This document shows positions 10,323-20,720 of a DNA stretch of 64,000 bases, in pieces; within the stretch, counting starts at the first letter, position 1; each line of letters opens with the position of its first letter. Source of the DNA: Pseudoalteromonas sp. A601 (GTDB lineage Bacteria; Pseudomonadota; Gammaproteobacteria; Enterobacterales; Alteromonadaceae); assembly GCF_002165575.1 (NCBI RefSeq), contig NZ_MXQF01000008.1:62001-126000 (forward strand), written 5' to 3'. The notes under the pieces are model-generated. The model saw only the letters and a list, made by a program, of their open reading frames with translations. It was not told the DNA's origin and searched no databases. A program made the translations under genes and the position numbers.

Positions 10323-10329
10323 TTATGTA
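10224..10329 (+). other. integron attC recombination site, Vibrio (VCR)-like
   Basis: The site runs from the inner arm CCTCTAAC through AAGCCGCTGAAG to CTTAGCGGGGCGTTATGT. The two arms pair as AAGCCGCT-AAG with CTT-AGCGG, leaving an unpaired G in the left arm, the extrahelical base expected on the folded bottom strand. The centre holds a second stem (TTGCT/AGCAA). The end CAGCCCCTTAGCGGGGCGTT and the start AACAAGCCGCT...GGGACTG closely resemble Vibrio cholerae repeats as I recall them. Confidence 0.88.
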
Positions 10330-10353
10330 TCATAAATCGAAAATGGAGTTACG

Positions 10354-12612
10354 ATGTTAAAGTCATTAAAGAAAATCCAATCATTCGGAGTCTACAACAA
10401 CTTCAGTAGTTCAGCTGATCTTTCGGATTTTAATGATAAAAACATCATTTATGGTTGGAACTATTCAGGTAAAACTACTTTTTCTAGAATCTTCTCAACT
10501 TTAGAGCATCGCAATGCCCATCCAGATTATCCGGCCGGAAAATTTACATTTGAGTTAGGTGATGGTACGAAGCTAGATGAGAATAACTTTAAAGATATTG
10601 CACCAGTGGTCAGGGTATTCAATTCTGACTTCATTGAAAACAACTTAAGCTGGGATGGAGAGTCTTTCAATCCAATTCTTCTTTTGGGCGAGGACACAAT
10701 TGAAGCCGAGAAGAAAATTGATAAATATGAAGCTTTGGTTGAAAGATGCAGAACAGGTTACAAGAAAAAGCAAGATGAAGATAAAGAAATCGATAAGTTA
10801 ATTAGCTCCTTAAAAACCAACACAGCTAAACAGATTAAAAACACACTAAATATCGTAGAAGCTTACACGGCGGCTCATCTAGATAAAACAATAGCCATAT
10901 TACCCACCCCCATCAACCAATCTTTACTAAGTGATATTGAAGTATCATCTAAGCTGAAGATGGCTTTATCCACTAATAGCGACAGATTGGAAAAGGTTAA
11001 AAATATCAGTGTTCCGCTCGGCGCAGGAGAGTTTTTTGATAAATGCAATGCAAAACTTAAGGAGACTCCCGCCTTTTCTTCAGTTATTGAATATCTGAGG
11101 GATAATCCATCAATTTCGAATTGGATTGAAACTGGGTTATCTATCAATGAAGGTAAGGAAAGTTGTGAATTCTGTGGTGGAAAAATTGATGAAGAGAGAA
11201 TTAAAGGTTTTAAATTACACTTTTCTAAAGACCTAGCTAAATATAAAGGAGAATTAAAGGGGCTTATTAGAAGTGCTGAGAAACTTCCAATGGCTTATGT
11301 ACACTTGAACGAAAATCAGTTGTATCCAGAGTTTAGAGCTAACATTAACGAATTTAATAGCAATATAGAAACATCAATTAAGAATTATAACAATCAAATT
11401 GAGGAGCTGATAAACAGACTTAAAGAGAAGCATGATGCGCCATTTTTAGAAGTTAATAAAATCTCTTATTCTAAAGCTCATGAAAGCTTAGTCAAAGATT
11501 CGTTAAAACAACTAAATGAGGCAATTGATCAATCCAATAAGGCTACTGAAGACTTTGATGGCCAGAAGAAAAAGGCTATAGATGAGTTGAAAAAGCACTA
11601 TGCTGCGACTTTTTTGATCGATAACAAAATAGAGGAAAAGAAATCTAAGCGAGCGCTATATTCATCTCATAAAGAAAAATATAGAAATATAGCTGAGAAT
11701 CTTAAAGCTGAAATTCAAGAATTACAGGCTTCAATAAGTAAGGCTCAAAAAGGTAGAGAAATTATCAATGAGTATATATCTGAATTTCTTGGTCGTGATG
11801 AAATTAGAATTGATGTAGTTGAAATAGACGGGTATGAAAGGTTTAGGCTGTCTAGAGAAGGGAGTATCGCCAAAAACCTAAGTGAAGGTGAAAAATCTGC
11901 GATTGCATTTTCATTCTTTTTAACAAAGTTAGGCGAGATTAAAGAGCTTAATCAAGCTATTGTGTATATCGATGACCCGATTTCGAGTCTTGATAGTAAC
12001 CACATATTTCAAGTGAACGCATTGATTAAGGAGTATTTCTTCGGAAAAGTAAAAAATCCTGATAATGGTTCTGTTCAATGGCAATGCAAATGTAAGCAAC
12101 TTTTTATATCGACTCATAATTTTGAGTTTTTCTCTTTACTAAAAGAGTTGCCACTGGGTAATAAGAAAAGTGCGTTCTTTCAAATCAAGAGAGTTTCTGG
12201 CAAGGAATCCAAAATCGTCAACTTACCAAAATCAATCGAGATGTATTCCTCAGAGTATCACTACCTTTTTAGTATAATTCATCGATTCCATAAAAGTGAA
12301 GATAAAGAAAACCTAGAGCTACTATTGTCGATTCCAAACGCAGTTAGACGATTTGTTGAACTATACACATACTCCAGAATACCAAGTTTTACCAGAGACA
12401 CAGTCGATCAGCGTGCAGAACAATTATTTGGAGCACAGGAATCTAAAAGGATATTGAAAGTGCTACATTATTTTAGTCACTTGAACAATATCGAGCGATT
12501 GGCCAATAATTCAGATTTAATCTGTGATATAGGTAATGCTGTCGAGGATATAATTAAACATCTTCAAGCAGATAAAGCTCACTATGAGGCTCTATTAACG
12601 TCTGTAGCATAG
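10354..12612 (+). CDS. AAA_13-type ATPase, RloC-like anticodon nuclease candidate
   Basis: A 752-residue ABC/SMC-like ATPase. Walker A is GWNYSGKT (34-41), the ABC signature LSEGEKSA (509-516), Walker B IVYIDD (536-541), the D-loop SSLD (544-547), and a switch His in STHN (588). Between them lie long coiled coils with a zinc-hook-like CEFC (271-274). The C-terminal region has R665-x3-E669 and then H705 or H709, resembling the Arg-Glu-His triad of PrrC/RloC anticodon nucleases. ATPase, zinc hook and C-terminal triad together point to RloC, which cuts tRNA during phage infection. No type I restriction genes are nearby. It may start a second cassette at 10323. Confidence 0.75.
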   Translation: MLKSLKKIQSFGVYNNFSSSADLSDFNDKNIIYGWNYSGKTTFSRIFSTLEHRNAHPDYPAGKFTFELGDGTKLDENNFKDIAPVVRVFNSDFIENNLSWDGESFNPILLLGEDTIEAEKKIDKYEALVERCRTGYKKKQDEDKEIDKLISSLKTNTAKQIKNTLNIVEAYTAAHLDKTIAILPTPINQSLLSDIEVSSKLKMALSTNSDRLEKVKNISVPLGAGEFFDKCNAKLKETPAFSSVIEYLRDNPSISNWIETGLSINEGKESCEFCGGKIDEERIKGFKLHFSKDLAKYKGELKGLIRSAEKLPMAYVHLNENQLYPEFRANINEFNSNIETSIKNYNNQIEELINRLKEKHDAPFLEVNKISYSKAHESLVKDSLKQLNEAIDQSNKATEDFDGQKKKAIDELKKHYAATFLIDNKIEEKKSKRALYSSHKEKYRNIAENLKAEIQELQASISKAQKGREIINEYISEFLGRDEIRIDVVEIDGYERFRLSREGSIAKNLSEGEKSAIAFSFFLTKLGEIKELNQAIVYIDDPISSLDSNHIFQVNALIKEYFFGKVKNPDNGSVQWQCKCKQLFISTHNFEFFSLLKELPLGNKKSAFFQIKRVSGKESKIVNLPKSIEMYSSEYHYLFSIIHRFHKSEDKENLELLLSIPNAVRRFVELYTYSRIPSFTRDTVDQRAEQLFGAQESKRILKVLHYFSHLNNIERLANNSDLICDIGNAVEDIIKHLQADKAHYEALLTSVA

Positions 12613-12620
12613 CATGCATA
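12613..12620 (+). other. possible inner attC arm of the second cassette, interrupted
   Basis: CATGCATAA just before the intron remnant (12613-12620 and the next A) is the near complement (7 of 9) of TTATGTATC, the first bases after the preceding attC. It could be the inner arm of the second cassette's attC, cut by the intron. No remaining attC half was found on the right, so this is weak. Confidence 0.3.
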
Positions 12621-12860
12621 ATCGGGTAGCTGGAGGTCTCTAACCTCCAGCCCCCACACCACCCATCAAGCGCTTTTTATTAGCAGGAAGTGCAATGGGC
12701 GGTTCATCTCCCGTAATGAATATTGATCCAAATATCTCTCAATGACACTAAACCTTGTGAAGCCAAGTTGTCATTGCCTTGTGCTAGGTTTACGCCACTA
12801 CCGTCAGTAGCAATTCTTATCCTTCAGCGTATCCAGTGATCTAAATCCACCGTTAGCTGA
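12621..12860 (-). pseudogene. degraded 3' end of a group II intron with maturase remnant
   Basis: Read on the reverse strand, pieces in two frames match the end of a group II intron reverse transcriptase: LDHWIR*RIR, then WRKPSTRQ, then GLVSLRDIWINIHYGR before a TGA. Directly after come GAACCGCCCAT...ATGGGTGGTGTG, like domain V, a perfect 8-bp hairpin GCTGGAGG/CCTCCAGC (12629-12651), like domain VI, and the end CTACCCGAT, typical of intron 3' ends. Stops and frame changes show it is dead, and the 5' part is missing. Confidence 0.78.
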
Positions 12861-13094
12861 TAAGCGTTGGCTATTAGGTAGTAGTGTCCTCAGGCGCGCA
12901 AATACTTTTGAGCCTAGAACCTGTATCACTCTTAAGCGCAGCGTCTCTTAACCTCTTTGTGAATCATTTACTAAATTTTTTGCAAAATAAAAGTGGGTAA
13001 TGGGGTCGTGTCTTGCCTTTTGCCATTTTGTGTTTTAAATGACCGCAACTGGCATATTCATCACCAAATGATTAAGTTTAGGTATCTATAAACA
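12861..13094. other. non-coding remnant DNA between the intron end and pyrF
   Basis: No gene supported. The upstream part may be further degenerate intron sequence. The stretch GGGGTCGTGTCTTGCC at about 13001-13016 resembles sequence I remember flanking Y1 (REP-type) transposase genes in marine gammaproteobacteria, so it may be scar DNA of another element; this is weak. Confidence 0.35.
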
Positions 13095-13122
13095 AAAGAG
13101 CAAAGTAAATACTTTGCTCTTT
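13095..13122. terminator. terminator downstream of pyrF
   Basis: AAAGAGCAAAGTA and TACTTTGCTCTTT form a 13-bp perfect stem with a 2-base centre. On the reverse strand it follows pyrF and ends in TCTTTTGTTT. Confidence 0.8.
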
Positions 13123-13164
13123 GTTCTTAGTACTAGTACTAATACTAATTAAAATAACGCTTGT

Positions 13165-13869
13165 TTATTTTAACGAGTCATTAATTTCTTTAAGAACTGC
13201 GACAGGATCTGCGGATTGTGTGATCGGGCGCCCAACAACTAGGTAATCACTTCCATCATCAATGGCTTGTTTTGGCGTCATAATGCGCTTTTGGTCGCCA
13301 GCATCACTGCCTGCTGGGCGAATACCTGGGGTGACAAGTTTAAAATCTTCACCTAGCTCTGCTTTTAATTGCTTGGCTTCTTGTGCTGAGCACACTACCC
13401 CGTCAAGGCCTGACTCTTTTGCAAGCTTGGCTAAATAGATTACTTGTTCCGCAGGTGTTTTCTCGACACCTAATCGTTTAAGTTCAGCTTCATCCATACT
13501 GGTTAATACAGTGACCGCAATTAATAATGGTGTTTTATCACCAAACTGCTCAAGCGCTTGTTTAGCTTTCGTCATCATTTCTACGCCACCGCTGGCGTGA
13601 ACATTAACCATCCATACACCCATTTTAGCCGCGGCAGTAACCGCTTTTGCTATCGTGTTAGGAATATCATGGAATTTTAAATCTAGAAAAACATCAAACC
13701 CTAGATCAATGAGCTCTTTTACAAACGCCGGCCCAAAATAGGTAAACATTTCTTTGCCTACTTTTAATCTGCAACTATCTGGAGAAAGTTGTTTTACAAA
13801 ATTTAAGGCTGTTTGCTGATCATCGTAATCAAGGGCGATAAGAACTTTTTTTGATTGTTCGAGAGACAT
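13165..13869 (-). CDS. pyrF: orotidine 5'-phosphate decarboxylase
   Basis: A 234-residue OMP decarboxylase (E. coli 245) making UMP in the last step of de novo pyrimidine synthesis. The catalytic Lys-Asp cluster is in [12 protein letters not shown], and the phosphate-binding loops are [17 protein letters not shown] and [15 protein letters not shown] precedes the ATG. It follows lapA-lapB in the same direction with a 34-base gap, the order known in enteric bacteria (lapA-lapB-pyrF). Confidence 0.96.
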   Translation of the reverse strand: MSLEQSKKVLIALDYDDQQTALNFVKQLSPDSCRLKVGKEMFTYFGPAFVKELIDLGFDVFLDLKFHDIPNTIAKAVTAAAKMGVWMVNVHASGGVEMMTKAKQALEQFGDKTPLLIAVTVLTSMDEAELKRLGVEKTPAEQVIYLAKLAKESGLDGVVCSAQEAKQLKAELGEDFKLVTPGIRPAGSDAGDQKRIMTPKQAIDDGSDYLVVGRPITQSADPVAVLKEINDSLK

Positions 13870-13903
13870 AACTTTCCTAACAAGAATGAAAATATAAGTA
13901 AAA

Positions 13904-15040
13904 TTAAAAACCGTCTATGCCACGGCTCGGCACTATGGTTTCCCAGTGCTTACACGAAGGACACACCCAATAAATAGTGTGGCTAGTAAAACCGCAGTGC
14001 TGGCACTGAAAGTCTGGTTTAGTTGCTATATAGGACGTAACTAAGTTATCAATTTGGTCGAGCACTTCTTTAATATCATGATTTTGCTTAGCTAATAACT
14101 GCAATAAAAAACTAAAACCACGAATTGTCGGCTGGCGTTTTAAACTATCTGTTAAAAACTTAATTGCTTGTTCTGTATGCCCTTGCTCTAATAAAGCTTG
14201 GCAATGCTTTATTTTTATTAAAACGCCACCTTTATCAAGTAGTTGTACTAGCAGCTCGTGAAATTGGTGGGTTAAATTTAACTGACTGTAACTATGCGCT
14301 AAATCGTCAATAAATAGTGGAGCGAAAAACGTAAAGTTGGTAATTAGTTCGCGCCAATAGTAAATGGCTTTTACGTAATCTTCTTTAGCAAAAGCTGACT
14401 TTCCAAGCTCGAATAATGGCCTCATGGCTTTTTGGTTTAAGCTAATTGCTTTTCGCATAATCTGCGGGTCGTTTTCAAGCAATGCAGCTTCACAGTAAAA
14501 ATTAGCAATCGCTTTAAAATGTTGAGGTTTTGAAAATAAATCGCTATGGGCTTCAAACATATTAATGCCTTTTTCCCACTCACGTGTTTGTGCATACAAG
14601 GTAAGGATAGGCTCAAGCGCTTCACTTTGATTCGCTTTAACCAGCCATACTAAATGCTCTTCTGCACCATCTAAAAGTCCAGCCATAATATAGTCTTCAG
14701 CAAGCTCTAGACGACTAGAAGCTGCTTGCTGTTCATTGAGGCTAGGATGCTTTAACAAAAGTTCATGGATTTTTATTGCACGGTCTAACTCACCACGGCG
14801 ACGAAACATGGTCGCAAGTGTTGAATAATGCTCTACAGAGTCCGCTGCAACTTCTAACAGATTAATGAGGTGTTCAAGGCCTTGATCTTCTTCTCTATCG
14901 AGCAAGAATTTTAAACCTTTACTGTATTCTGAGGTGATCTGACGGTTTAATTGATGAGCTTGGTTTTTAGCACTGTTTTTACCCATGATCCAGCCATAAC
15001 CAGCCGCAACAGGTAAAAGTAAAAACAAAAGCTCAATCAT
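13904..15040 (-). CDS. lapB: lipopolysaccharide assembly protein LapB (YciM)
   Basis: A 378-residue inner-membrane-anchored protein (E. coli 389) that links LPS synthesis to control of LpxC by FtsH. An N-terminal membrane helix ([20 protein letters not shown]) is followed by tetratricopeptide-type helical repeats and a C-terminal rubredoxin-like zinc domain with CQHC (about residue 349) and CPSC. It starts 2 bases after lapA, as in other gammaproteobacteria, so the two are coupled. Confidence 0.93.
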   Translation of the reverse strand: MIELLFLLLPVAAGYGWIMGKNSAKNQAHQLNRQITSEYSKGLKFLLDREEDQGLEHLINLLEVAADSVEHYSTLATMFRRRGELDRAIKIHELLLKHPSLNEQQAASSRLELAEDYIMAGLLDGAEEHLVWLVKANQSEALEPILTLYAQTREWEKGINMFEAHSDLFSKPQHFKAIANFYCEAALLENDPQIMRKAISLNQKAMRPLFELGKSAFAKEDYVKAIYYWRELITNFTFFAPLFIDDLAHSYSQLNLTHQFHELLVQLLDKGGVLIKIKHCQALLEQGHTEQAIKFLTDSLKRQPTIRGFSFLLQLLAKQNHDIKEVLDQIDNLVTSYIATKPDFQCQHCGFTSHTIYWVCPSCKHWETIVPSRGIDGF

Positions 15041-15042
15041 AG

Positions 15043-15324
15043 TTAGGTGTCTTTATTGGCAACAAGCTTATTATTATTTTTTTCAGGCGCTAATTTTTTT
15101 TTCAAACGATAATTTTGCCACTTCAATTGTGAAAACAATTTAAAGCTAATAAAACAACCAATTGCGACACCTAAAGCAAAGCAGATACTAATTATCATTG
15201 CTAAGGGTAATGTATTACTAGCAATAATATAATTAATTTGTACCAACTGTGGATTCTGTGAACCAAGTACAAATGCAAAAATTAAGCATATTGCTACCAA
15301 GATTACTTTTAATACCCGAAACAA
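15043..15324 (-). CDS. lapA: lipopolysaccharide assembly protein LapA (YciS)
   Basis: A 93-residue inner-membrane protein with two membrane helices (about 5-21 and 40-64), the conserved GSQNPQLVQINYIIA segment between them and a basic cytoplasmic tail. It is the partner of LapB, and the genes are 2 bases apart. Length and layout match YciS (LapA) of E. coli. Confidence 0.88.
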   Translation of the reverse strand: MFRVLKVILVAICLIFAFVLGSQNPQLVQINYIIASNTLPLAMIISICFALGVAIGCFISFKLFSQLKWQNYRLKKKLAPEKNNNKLVANKDT

Positions 15325-15344
15325 GTAACTACTCCTGCTGGTAA

Positions 15345-15632
15345 CTAGGCAATGCTCGCGTTAACGCGATCTCTAAGCTCTTTACCTGGTTTAAAATGAG
15401 GTACATGTTTACCGTCTAATTCAACCGTATCACCTGTTTTAGGGTTGCGGCCAGTGCGCGGTGAACGAAAATGCAATGAGAAACTACCAAAGCCACGGAT
15501 CTCAATACGATCTGAGCTTGATAATGAGCCGGCCATTTGTTCAAGAATTTCTTTAACAGCATTTTCAACATCTTTCACAGGTACGTGTGCATGTTGCTCG
15601 GCAAGTTGTTCTATCAATTCTGACTTAGTCAT
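15345..15632 (-). CDS. ihfB: integration host factor beta subunit
   Basis: A 95-residue nucleoid protein that with IhfA bends DNA at specific sites. The DNA-intercalating proline is in the beta-arm [17 protein letters not shown], and [15 protein letters not shown] is the strand before it. It ends 21 bases before lapA and follows rpsA, the conserved rpsA-ihfB order. Confidence 0.96.
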   Translation of the reverse strand: MTKSELIEQLAEQHAHVPVKDVENAVKEILEQMAGSLSSSDRIEIRGFGSFSLHFRSPRTGRNPKTGDTVELDGKHVPHFKPGKELRDRVNASIA

Positions 15633-15697
15633 AGCGTTTCCTTAAAAAGAGATAAAGGAAGGGCAACACTGCCCTTCCAATTATTAAGACTGATTAA

Positions 15698-17365
15698 TTA
15701 GTCTTTTTGTGCATTTGCGAATGCAGCAGCCATTGCGTTTTCGAACACTGGCTCTTCTTTCTTAAGCTTTTCTAGTACTTCTTTCTCTTCTGCTTCGAAA
15801 AGAGCTTTAACTGAAAGGCTTAAAGTGCGGTTCTTACGATCAACACCAACATATTTCACTTCAACTTCGTCGCCTACAGAAACAACAGTAGTTGCATCTT
15901 CAACGCGCTCTTGAGCGATATCAGCTACACGGATGTAACCTTCAACGCCTTCGATAAGTTCAACAGTTGCGCCTTTCGCATCAACTTCTGTCACTTTACC
16001 TTTAACAATAGCACCTTTTTTGTTTGCATCAAGGTAGTTATTGAATGGGTCAGCTTCGATTTGTTTAACACCTAGAGAGATACGTTCACGCTCTGGGTCA
16101 ACTTGCAATACGATAGCAGTGATTTCGTCGCCTTTCTTGAATTCACGTACAGCGTCTTCGCCAGGTGTGTTCCAAGAAATGTCTGAAAGGTGTACAAGAC
16201 CATCAATACCACCGTCAAGACCGATAAAGATACCGAAGTCAGTGATTGATTTGATCTTACCAGTAACTTGGTCGCCTTTGTTTTGAAGACGAGCAAATTC
16301 TTGCCAAGGATTAGCAATACATTGCTTAAGACCAAGAGAAATACGACGACGCTCTTCGTCGATTTCAAGAACCATAACTTCAACAGTGTCGCCAAGGCTA
16401 ACAACTTTTGAAGGATGGATGTTCTTGTTAGTCCAATCCATTTCAGAAACGTGTACTAGACCTTCAACGCCTTCTTCGATTTCTACGAAGCAACCGTAAT
16501 CTGTAAGGTTAGTTACACGGCCAGAAAGTTTAGAACCTTCAGGGTAACGACCAGCGATAGCTGCCCATGGATCTTCGCCAAGCTGTTTAAGGCCTAGAGA
16601 TACACGAGTTTTCTCTTTGTCGAATTTAAGAACTTTAACTGCGATTTCGTCGCCAACATTAACGATTTCTGAAGGATGCTTAACACGCTTCCACGCCATA
16701 TCAGTGATGTGTAGTAGACCATCAACACCACCAAGGTCAACGAATGCACCGTAGTCAGTAAGGTTCTTAACGATACCTTTAACTTCTTGACCTTCAACAA
16801 GGTTAGCAAGAAGCTCTTCACGTTCTTGTGAGTTTTCAGATTCGATAACTGCACGACGTGAAACAACAACGTTGTTACGTTTTTGGTCAAGCTTGATTAC
16901 TTTGAATTCAAGCTCTTTGCCTTCAAGGTGAGTTGTGTCACGTACTGGACGAACATCAACAAGTGAACCAGGTAGGAAAGCACGGATTGAATCAACTTCA
17001 ACTGTGAAACCGCCTTTAACTTTACCGTTGATAACACCAGTAACAGTTTCTTGCTCTTCACATGCTTTCTCAAGACGGATCCACGCTTCGTGACGCTTCG
17101 CTTTCTCACGAGAAAGGATAGTTTCACCGAAACCGTCTTCGATTGCATCTAGTGCAACATCTACTTCGTCGCCAACTGCAACTTCTAGTTCACCAGCAGC
17201 ATTTTTGAATTGCTCTGCAGGGATAGCACTTTCTGATTTAAGACCAGCATCTACAAGTACAATGTTATTCTCGATAGAGATTACTGTACCTTTAACAATA
17301 GAGCCTTGCTCTGCTTCAAAACCCTTTAGGCTTTCTTCAAATAACTGCGCAAAATTTTCTGACAT
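15698..17365 (-). CDS. rpsA: 30S ribosomal protein S1
   Basis: A 555-residue protein (E. coli 557) with six S1 OB-fold repeats, of which [40 protein letters not shown] and [20 protein letters not shown] are the clearest. It holds mRNA on the 30S subunit during initiation and acts as an RNA chaperone. The first two repeats are diverged, as usual for the ribosome-binding part. It lies between cmk and ihfB as in E. coli. Confidence 0.98.
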   Translation of the reverse strand: MSENFAQLFEESLKGFEAEQGSIVKGTVISIENNIVLVDAGLKSESAIPAEQFKNAAGELEVAVGDEVDVALDAIEDGFGETILSREKAKRHEAWIRLEKACEEQETVTGVINGKVKGGFTVEVDSIRAFLPGSLVDVRPVRDTTHLEGKELEFKVIKLDQKRNNVVVSRRAVIESENSQEREELLANLVEGQEVKGIVKNLTDYGAFVDLGGVDGLLHITDMAWKRVKHPSEIVNVGDEIAVKVLKFDKEKTRVSLGLKQLGEDPWAAIAGRYPEGSKLSGRVTNLTDYGCFVEIEEGVEGLVHVSEMDWTNKNIHPSKVVSLGDTVEVMVLEIDEERRRISLGLKQCIANPWQEFARLQNKGDQVTGKIKSITDFGIFIGLDGGIDGLVHLSDISWNTPGEDAVREFKKGDEITAIVLQVDPERERISLGVKQIEADPFNNYLDANKKGAIVKGKVTEVDAKGATVELIEGVEGYIRVADIAQERVEDATTVVSVGDEVEVKYVGVDRKNRTLSLSVKALFEAEEKEVLEKLKKEEPVFENAMAAAFANAQKD

Positions 17366-17464
17366 ACGAATATACGTCTCATATATTTAATACCAATAAG
17401 CAACCATGCTGCATGGGGTTGTTAAAATAGCACTGGCATCCTGCTGGCGCATGTAAAAATGTGT

Positions 17465-18175
17465 TTACTTTCTGCTAGGAAGTTTACCTTCAGAAACCGC
17501 AGCATCCAATAAAGTCATAACTTTATCAAACACTTGCTGTGCATTGAGCTCACTTGTATCAAGTTCAATAGCATCTTCTGCTGGTACAAGCGGCGCAACT
17601 TCACGATTCATATCGCGTTCGTCACGAGCTTGAATATCTTCTAATAGACCACTTAGTGTAACATCAAGACCGCGTTCATTCAACTCAACATAACGTCTAC
17701 GGGCGCGTTCTTGTGCACTGGCAGTTAAATAAATTTTTAATGGTGCATCTGGGAATACCACAGTCCCCATATCACGACCATCCGCAATTAAGCCACTTTC
17801 GGTTCGAAAAGCACGCTGACGGCGAAGTAGTGCTTCTCTCACTCGTGGTAAAGCCGCTACTTTTGATGCAGCAGCACCAACTTCTTCATTACGAATAGTG
17901 GTTGATACATCTTCGCCTTCAAGAATAACCTTTCCAGCATTGGTCTGACTATCAACTAAAAACTGCACATCCAGATTGGCAGCTAAAGGCACCAATGCCT
18001 CTTCGTTGTCCAATGCAATTTGATGATGAAGTGCCGCCAGTGATAACACACGATAAATCGCGCCACTGTCTAAAACATCCCATCCTAATTTATCGGCTAA
18101 CAAGCGACAAACAGTTCCTTTACCTGAACCACTTGGGCCATCAACGGTGATTACGGGCATTAATAACGCCTGCAT
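17465..18175 (-). CDS. cmk: cytidylate kinase
   Basis: A 236-residue (d)CMP kinase. The P-loop is [10 protein letters not shown] (about 14-23), the CMP-binding insert includes [19 protein letters not shown] residues, and [20 protein letters not shown] leads to the LID region. The ATG at 18175 is supported by a perfect AGGAGG six bases upstream, so the 5-residue extension before [10 protein letters not shown] is real. It is the first gene of a cmk-rpsA pair. Confidence 0.95.
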   Translation of the reverse strand: MQALLMPVITVDGPSGSGKGTVCRLLADKLGWDVLDSGAIYRVLSLAALHHQIALDNEEALVPLAANLDVQFLVDSQTNAGKVILEGEDVSTTIRNEEVGAAASKVAALPRVREALLRRQRAFRTESGLIADGRDMGTVVFPDAPLKIYLTASAQERARRRYVELNERGLDVTLSGLLEDIQARDERDMNREVAPLVPAEDAIELDTSELNAQQVFDKVMTLLDAAVSEGKLPSRK

Positions 18176-18281
18176 TTAAAACCTCCTGCAATGCACACCA
18201 AAATAAAACCGCCGTATTATACGCCAGATATTAAAATAGATCCGCTTTTTGTACGCAAGTTTTTATTTTTACGTATTGTAA

Positions 18282-19559
18282 CTATTTACTTACAGACGCT
18301 AGTACATTGAAAAACGTTGGAAAAGTTTTATAGGTACATTTAGGATCGTTAATTGTGATTGCTTGACCACCCACTGCCACCATGGCAAAGCACATGGCTA
18401 TTCTATGGTCATCATAAGTGTCTATGGCCACATCGTTGAATTTAGTTGGTGGCGTTATTTCAATAAAATCTTGACCTTCAATAACCTCAGCCCCCACTTT
18501 ACGTAGCTCAGTGGCCATGGCATACAATCTATCAGTTTCTTTTACTCGCCAATTATATATATTTCGAATAGCAGTCGGCCCATCGGCAAATAATGCAACG
18601 GTGGCAAGAGTCATGGCCGCATCAGGAATTGCATTAGCATCAATGTCGACCCCTTTCAATTGGCCTTTACGCACGACTAATCGCTCATCATACCAATCAA
18701 TTTGTGCGCCAACCTGCTCCATTACTTTGGCAAAACCAATATCACCTTGAACTGATTTAGCACCCACGCCTTTAATTTCAATTTCACCACCTGCAATAGC
18801 CGCTGCGGCAACAAAATATGATGCAGATGAAGCATCACCCTCTACCATAATTCGCTCTACGGCTTGATATTGTTGTGAGCCTTTAACTTTAAAAGATTGA
18901 TAATTATCATGGCTAACATCAACACCAAAACGCGCCATCACGTCTAAAGTAATGTCGATATATGGTTTTGACACTAAAGTGCCTTTAATTGTGATTGTGG
19001 TATCGCCATTAAATAGTGGTGCAGCCATTAATAGAGCTGTTAAAAATTGACTTGAAATACTGCCATCAATTTCAACATTGCCACCATTAATTTGACCACC
19101 GGTGATTTTAAGGGGCGGATAATCTAAATACTTTAAGTATTTGATTTCACCACCGAGCGCTTGTAATGCATCAACCAAATGGCCAATTGGGCGCTCTTCC
19201 ATACGCGGCTCGCCAATTAACTCATACTCACCCTGCACAGCCGCTAGCACGGCTGTTAGAGGTCGATATGCTGTACCTGCGTTACCTAAAAACAAAGGTT
19301 CACTTGGCGTTAAAAACTGCCCACCAACGCCTTGTACGGTAGCCACGGTTTTATCTTCATTAAGTTCAACATTAACCCCTAATAATTTAAGGGCGCCAAG
19401 CATGTGACGAATATCGTCGCTATCAAGTAAGTTTTCAACAACGGTGGTGCCTTGTGCAAGAGCAGCCAGTAATAATATTCTATTAGATAAACTCTTAGAG
19501 CCTGGGAGGGTAACAGTGCCATTTACTGATGATATTGGCTCAAGTCGTAACTGTTCCAT
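18282..19559 (-). CDS. aroA: EPSP synthase (3-phosphoshikimate 1-carboxyvinyltransferase)
   Basis: A 425-residue class I EPSP synthase joining shikimate 3-phosphate and PEP on the way to chorismate. [18 protein letters not shown] binds substrate, and [10 protein letters not shown] is the PEP/glyphosate loop, with Tyr where Met is common (GNAGTAMRPL). [12 protein letters not shown] and the KE(T/S)DR motif are present. Its ATG overlaps the serC stop codon by one base, so serC and aroA are translationally coupled. Confidence 0.96.
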   Translation of the reverse strand: MEQLRLEPISSVNGTVTLPGSKSLSNRILLLAALAQGTTVVENLLDSDDIRHMLGALKLLGVNVELNEDKTVATVQGVGGQFLTPSEPLFLGNAGTAYRPLTAVLAAVQGEYELIGEPRMEERPIGHLVDALQALGGEIKYLKYLDYPPLKITGGQINGGNVEIDGSISSQFLTALLMAAPLFNGDTTITIKGTLVSKPYIDITLDVMARFGVDVSHDNYQSFKVKGSQQYQAVERIMVEGDASSASYFVAAAAIAGGEIEIKGVGAKSVQGDIGFAKVMEQVGAQIDWYDERLVVRKGQLKGVDIDANAIPDAAMTLATVALFADGPTAIRNIYNWRVKETDRLYAMATELRKVGAEVIEGQDFIEITPPTKFNDVAIDTYDDHRIAMCFAMVAVGGQAITINDPKCTYKTFPTFFNVLASVSK

Positions 19560-20641
19560 TAACTGTTCTCCTGAGCAAATTTAGCCATAAAATCAACCAG
19601 CGCTTTTACACCTGCAAGGGGCATTGCATTATAAATACTCGCGCGCATACCACCAACAATTCTATGCCCTTCCAATGCAAGTAAACCCGCGGCTTTAGCT
19701 TGAGCTAAAAATTGCTCATTTAAACTTTCGTCATTTAACCAAAATGGTACATTCATGCGAGAGCGGCAATGCTTGGCTACTTTATTATTATAAAATGGCG
19801 ACTCGTCAATAAAATTATATAACAGCTCGGCTTTTGCTATATTTTGCTGCTCCATGGCTTTAACACCACCGTTTTGCTCAAGCCATTCAAATACTTCAGC
19901 GGCTAGGTACCAAGCAAACGTTGGCGGCGTGTTATACATGCTGCCTTGTTTAACTTCCAGGGCATAATCAAAAATCCCCGGCTTTGGTAGGCCTTGGCGT
20001 TCAAGCAAACTTTTACGAATGATGACTATTGCAAGCCCTGAAGGGCCGATATTCTTTTGTGCACCGGCATAAATTAGGTCAAACTGGTTCACATCAAATT
20101 CGCGAGACAGAATTGTTGATGACATATCAGCGACAATAGGCGCTGTTGGGTGGCTTGGCACATCAAACACTTCAATACCATCAATGGTTTCATTTGGGCA
20201 GTAATGAATATATGAAGGATCCTTTGGAAACGACCATTCACTCACTGGCTTAATCGAAAACTGTTCGTTTGTATCATTACGAACATCAAGCTCTTCAACT
20301 TGCGTAAACTTTAATGCCTCTGCTACAGCGCCTTTAGACCACACACCATTTTCACAATAAACAGCGGCTTTATCATCCAAATGCAAATTTAAAGGAACAG
20401 CTGCAAATTGACCACGGCCACCACCGTGCATAAACAGTACTTCAAACTCATCGCTAATATTCATTAATCGGCGCAAGCTTGCTTCGCATTTTTCAGTTAA
20501 TGCTAAAAATTCTTTACTACGGTGACTAATTTCCATCACCGAGACACCTAAGTTTTGCCAATCGACAAATTCTTTTTGTGCTTTTTCCATCACAGCTGGC
20601 GGTAGCATTGCTGGACCCGCACAAAAATTATATATACTCAT
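19559..20641 (-). CDS. serC: phosphoserine aminotransferase
   Basis: A 360-residue PLP enzyme (E. coli 362) of serine and pyridoxine synthesis. The PLP lysine is in [11 protein letters not shown], and the N-terminal [12 protein letters not shown] and the phosphate-binding [12 protein letters not shown] are conserved. GGAAAGG precedes the ATG. It forms an operon with aroA, as in enteric bacteria. Confidence 0.97.
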   Translation of the reverse strand: MSIYNFCAGPAMLPPAVMEKAQKEFVDWQNLGVSVMEISHRSKEFLALTEKCEASLRRLMNISDEFEVLFMHGGGRGQFAAVPLNLHLDDKAAVYCENGVWSKGAVAEALKFTQVEELDVRNDTNEQFSIKPVSEWSFPKDPSYIHYCPNETIDGIEVFDVPSHPTAPIVADMSSTILSREFDVNQFDLIYAGAQKNIGPSGLAIVIIRKSLLERQGLPKPGIFDYALEVKQGSMYNTPPTFAWYLAAEVFEWLEQNGGVKAMEQQNIAKAELLYNFIDESPFYNNKVAKHCRSRMNVPFWLNDESLNEQFLAQAKAAGLLALEGHRIVGGMRASIYNAMPLAGVKALVDFMAKFAQENS

Positions 20642-20685
20642 TACCTTTCCTCATTCCAGTAATTACTTTTTTTATTTATAAATAA

Positions 20686-20709
20686 AAAAAGCGGCCGAAG
20701 CCGCTTTTT
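20686..20709 (-). terminator. intrinsic terminator after gyrA
   Basis: On the reverse strand AAAAAGCGGC-TTCG-GCCGCTTTTT forms a 10-bp stem with a stable TTCG loop, 12 bases after the gyrA stop codon. Confidence 0.92.
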
Positions 20710-20720
20710 AATGGTCAATG

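Noticed and set aside
10354..12612. PrrC linked to a type Ic restriction system
   Set aside because: No hsdR, hsdM or hsdS gene is present, and the length and zinc hook fit RloC better.
15445..15645. Reverse-frame open frames opposite rpsA, ihfB, aroA, gyrA and others
   Set aside because: They overlap strongly supported core genes in other frames, have no ribosome sites and no family-like motifs.
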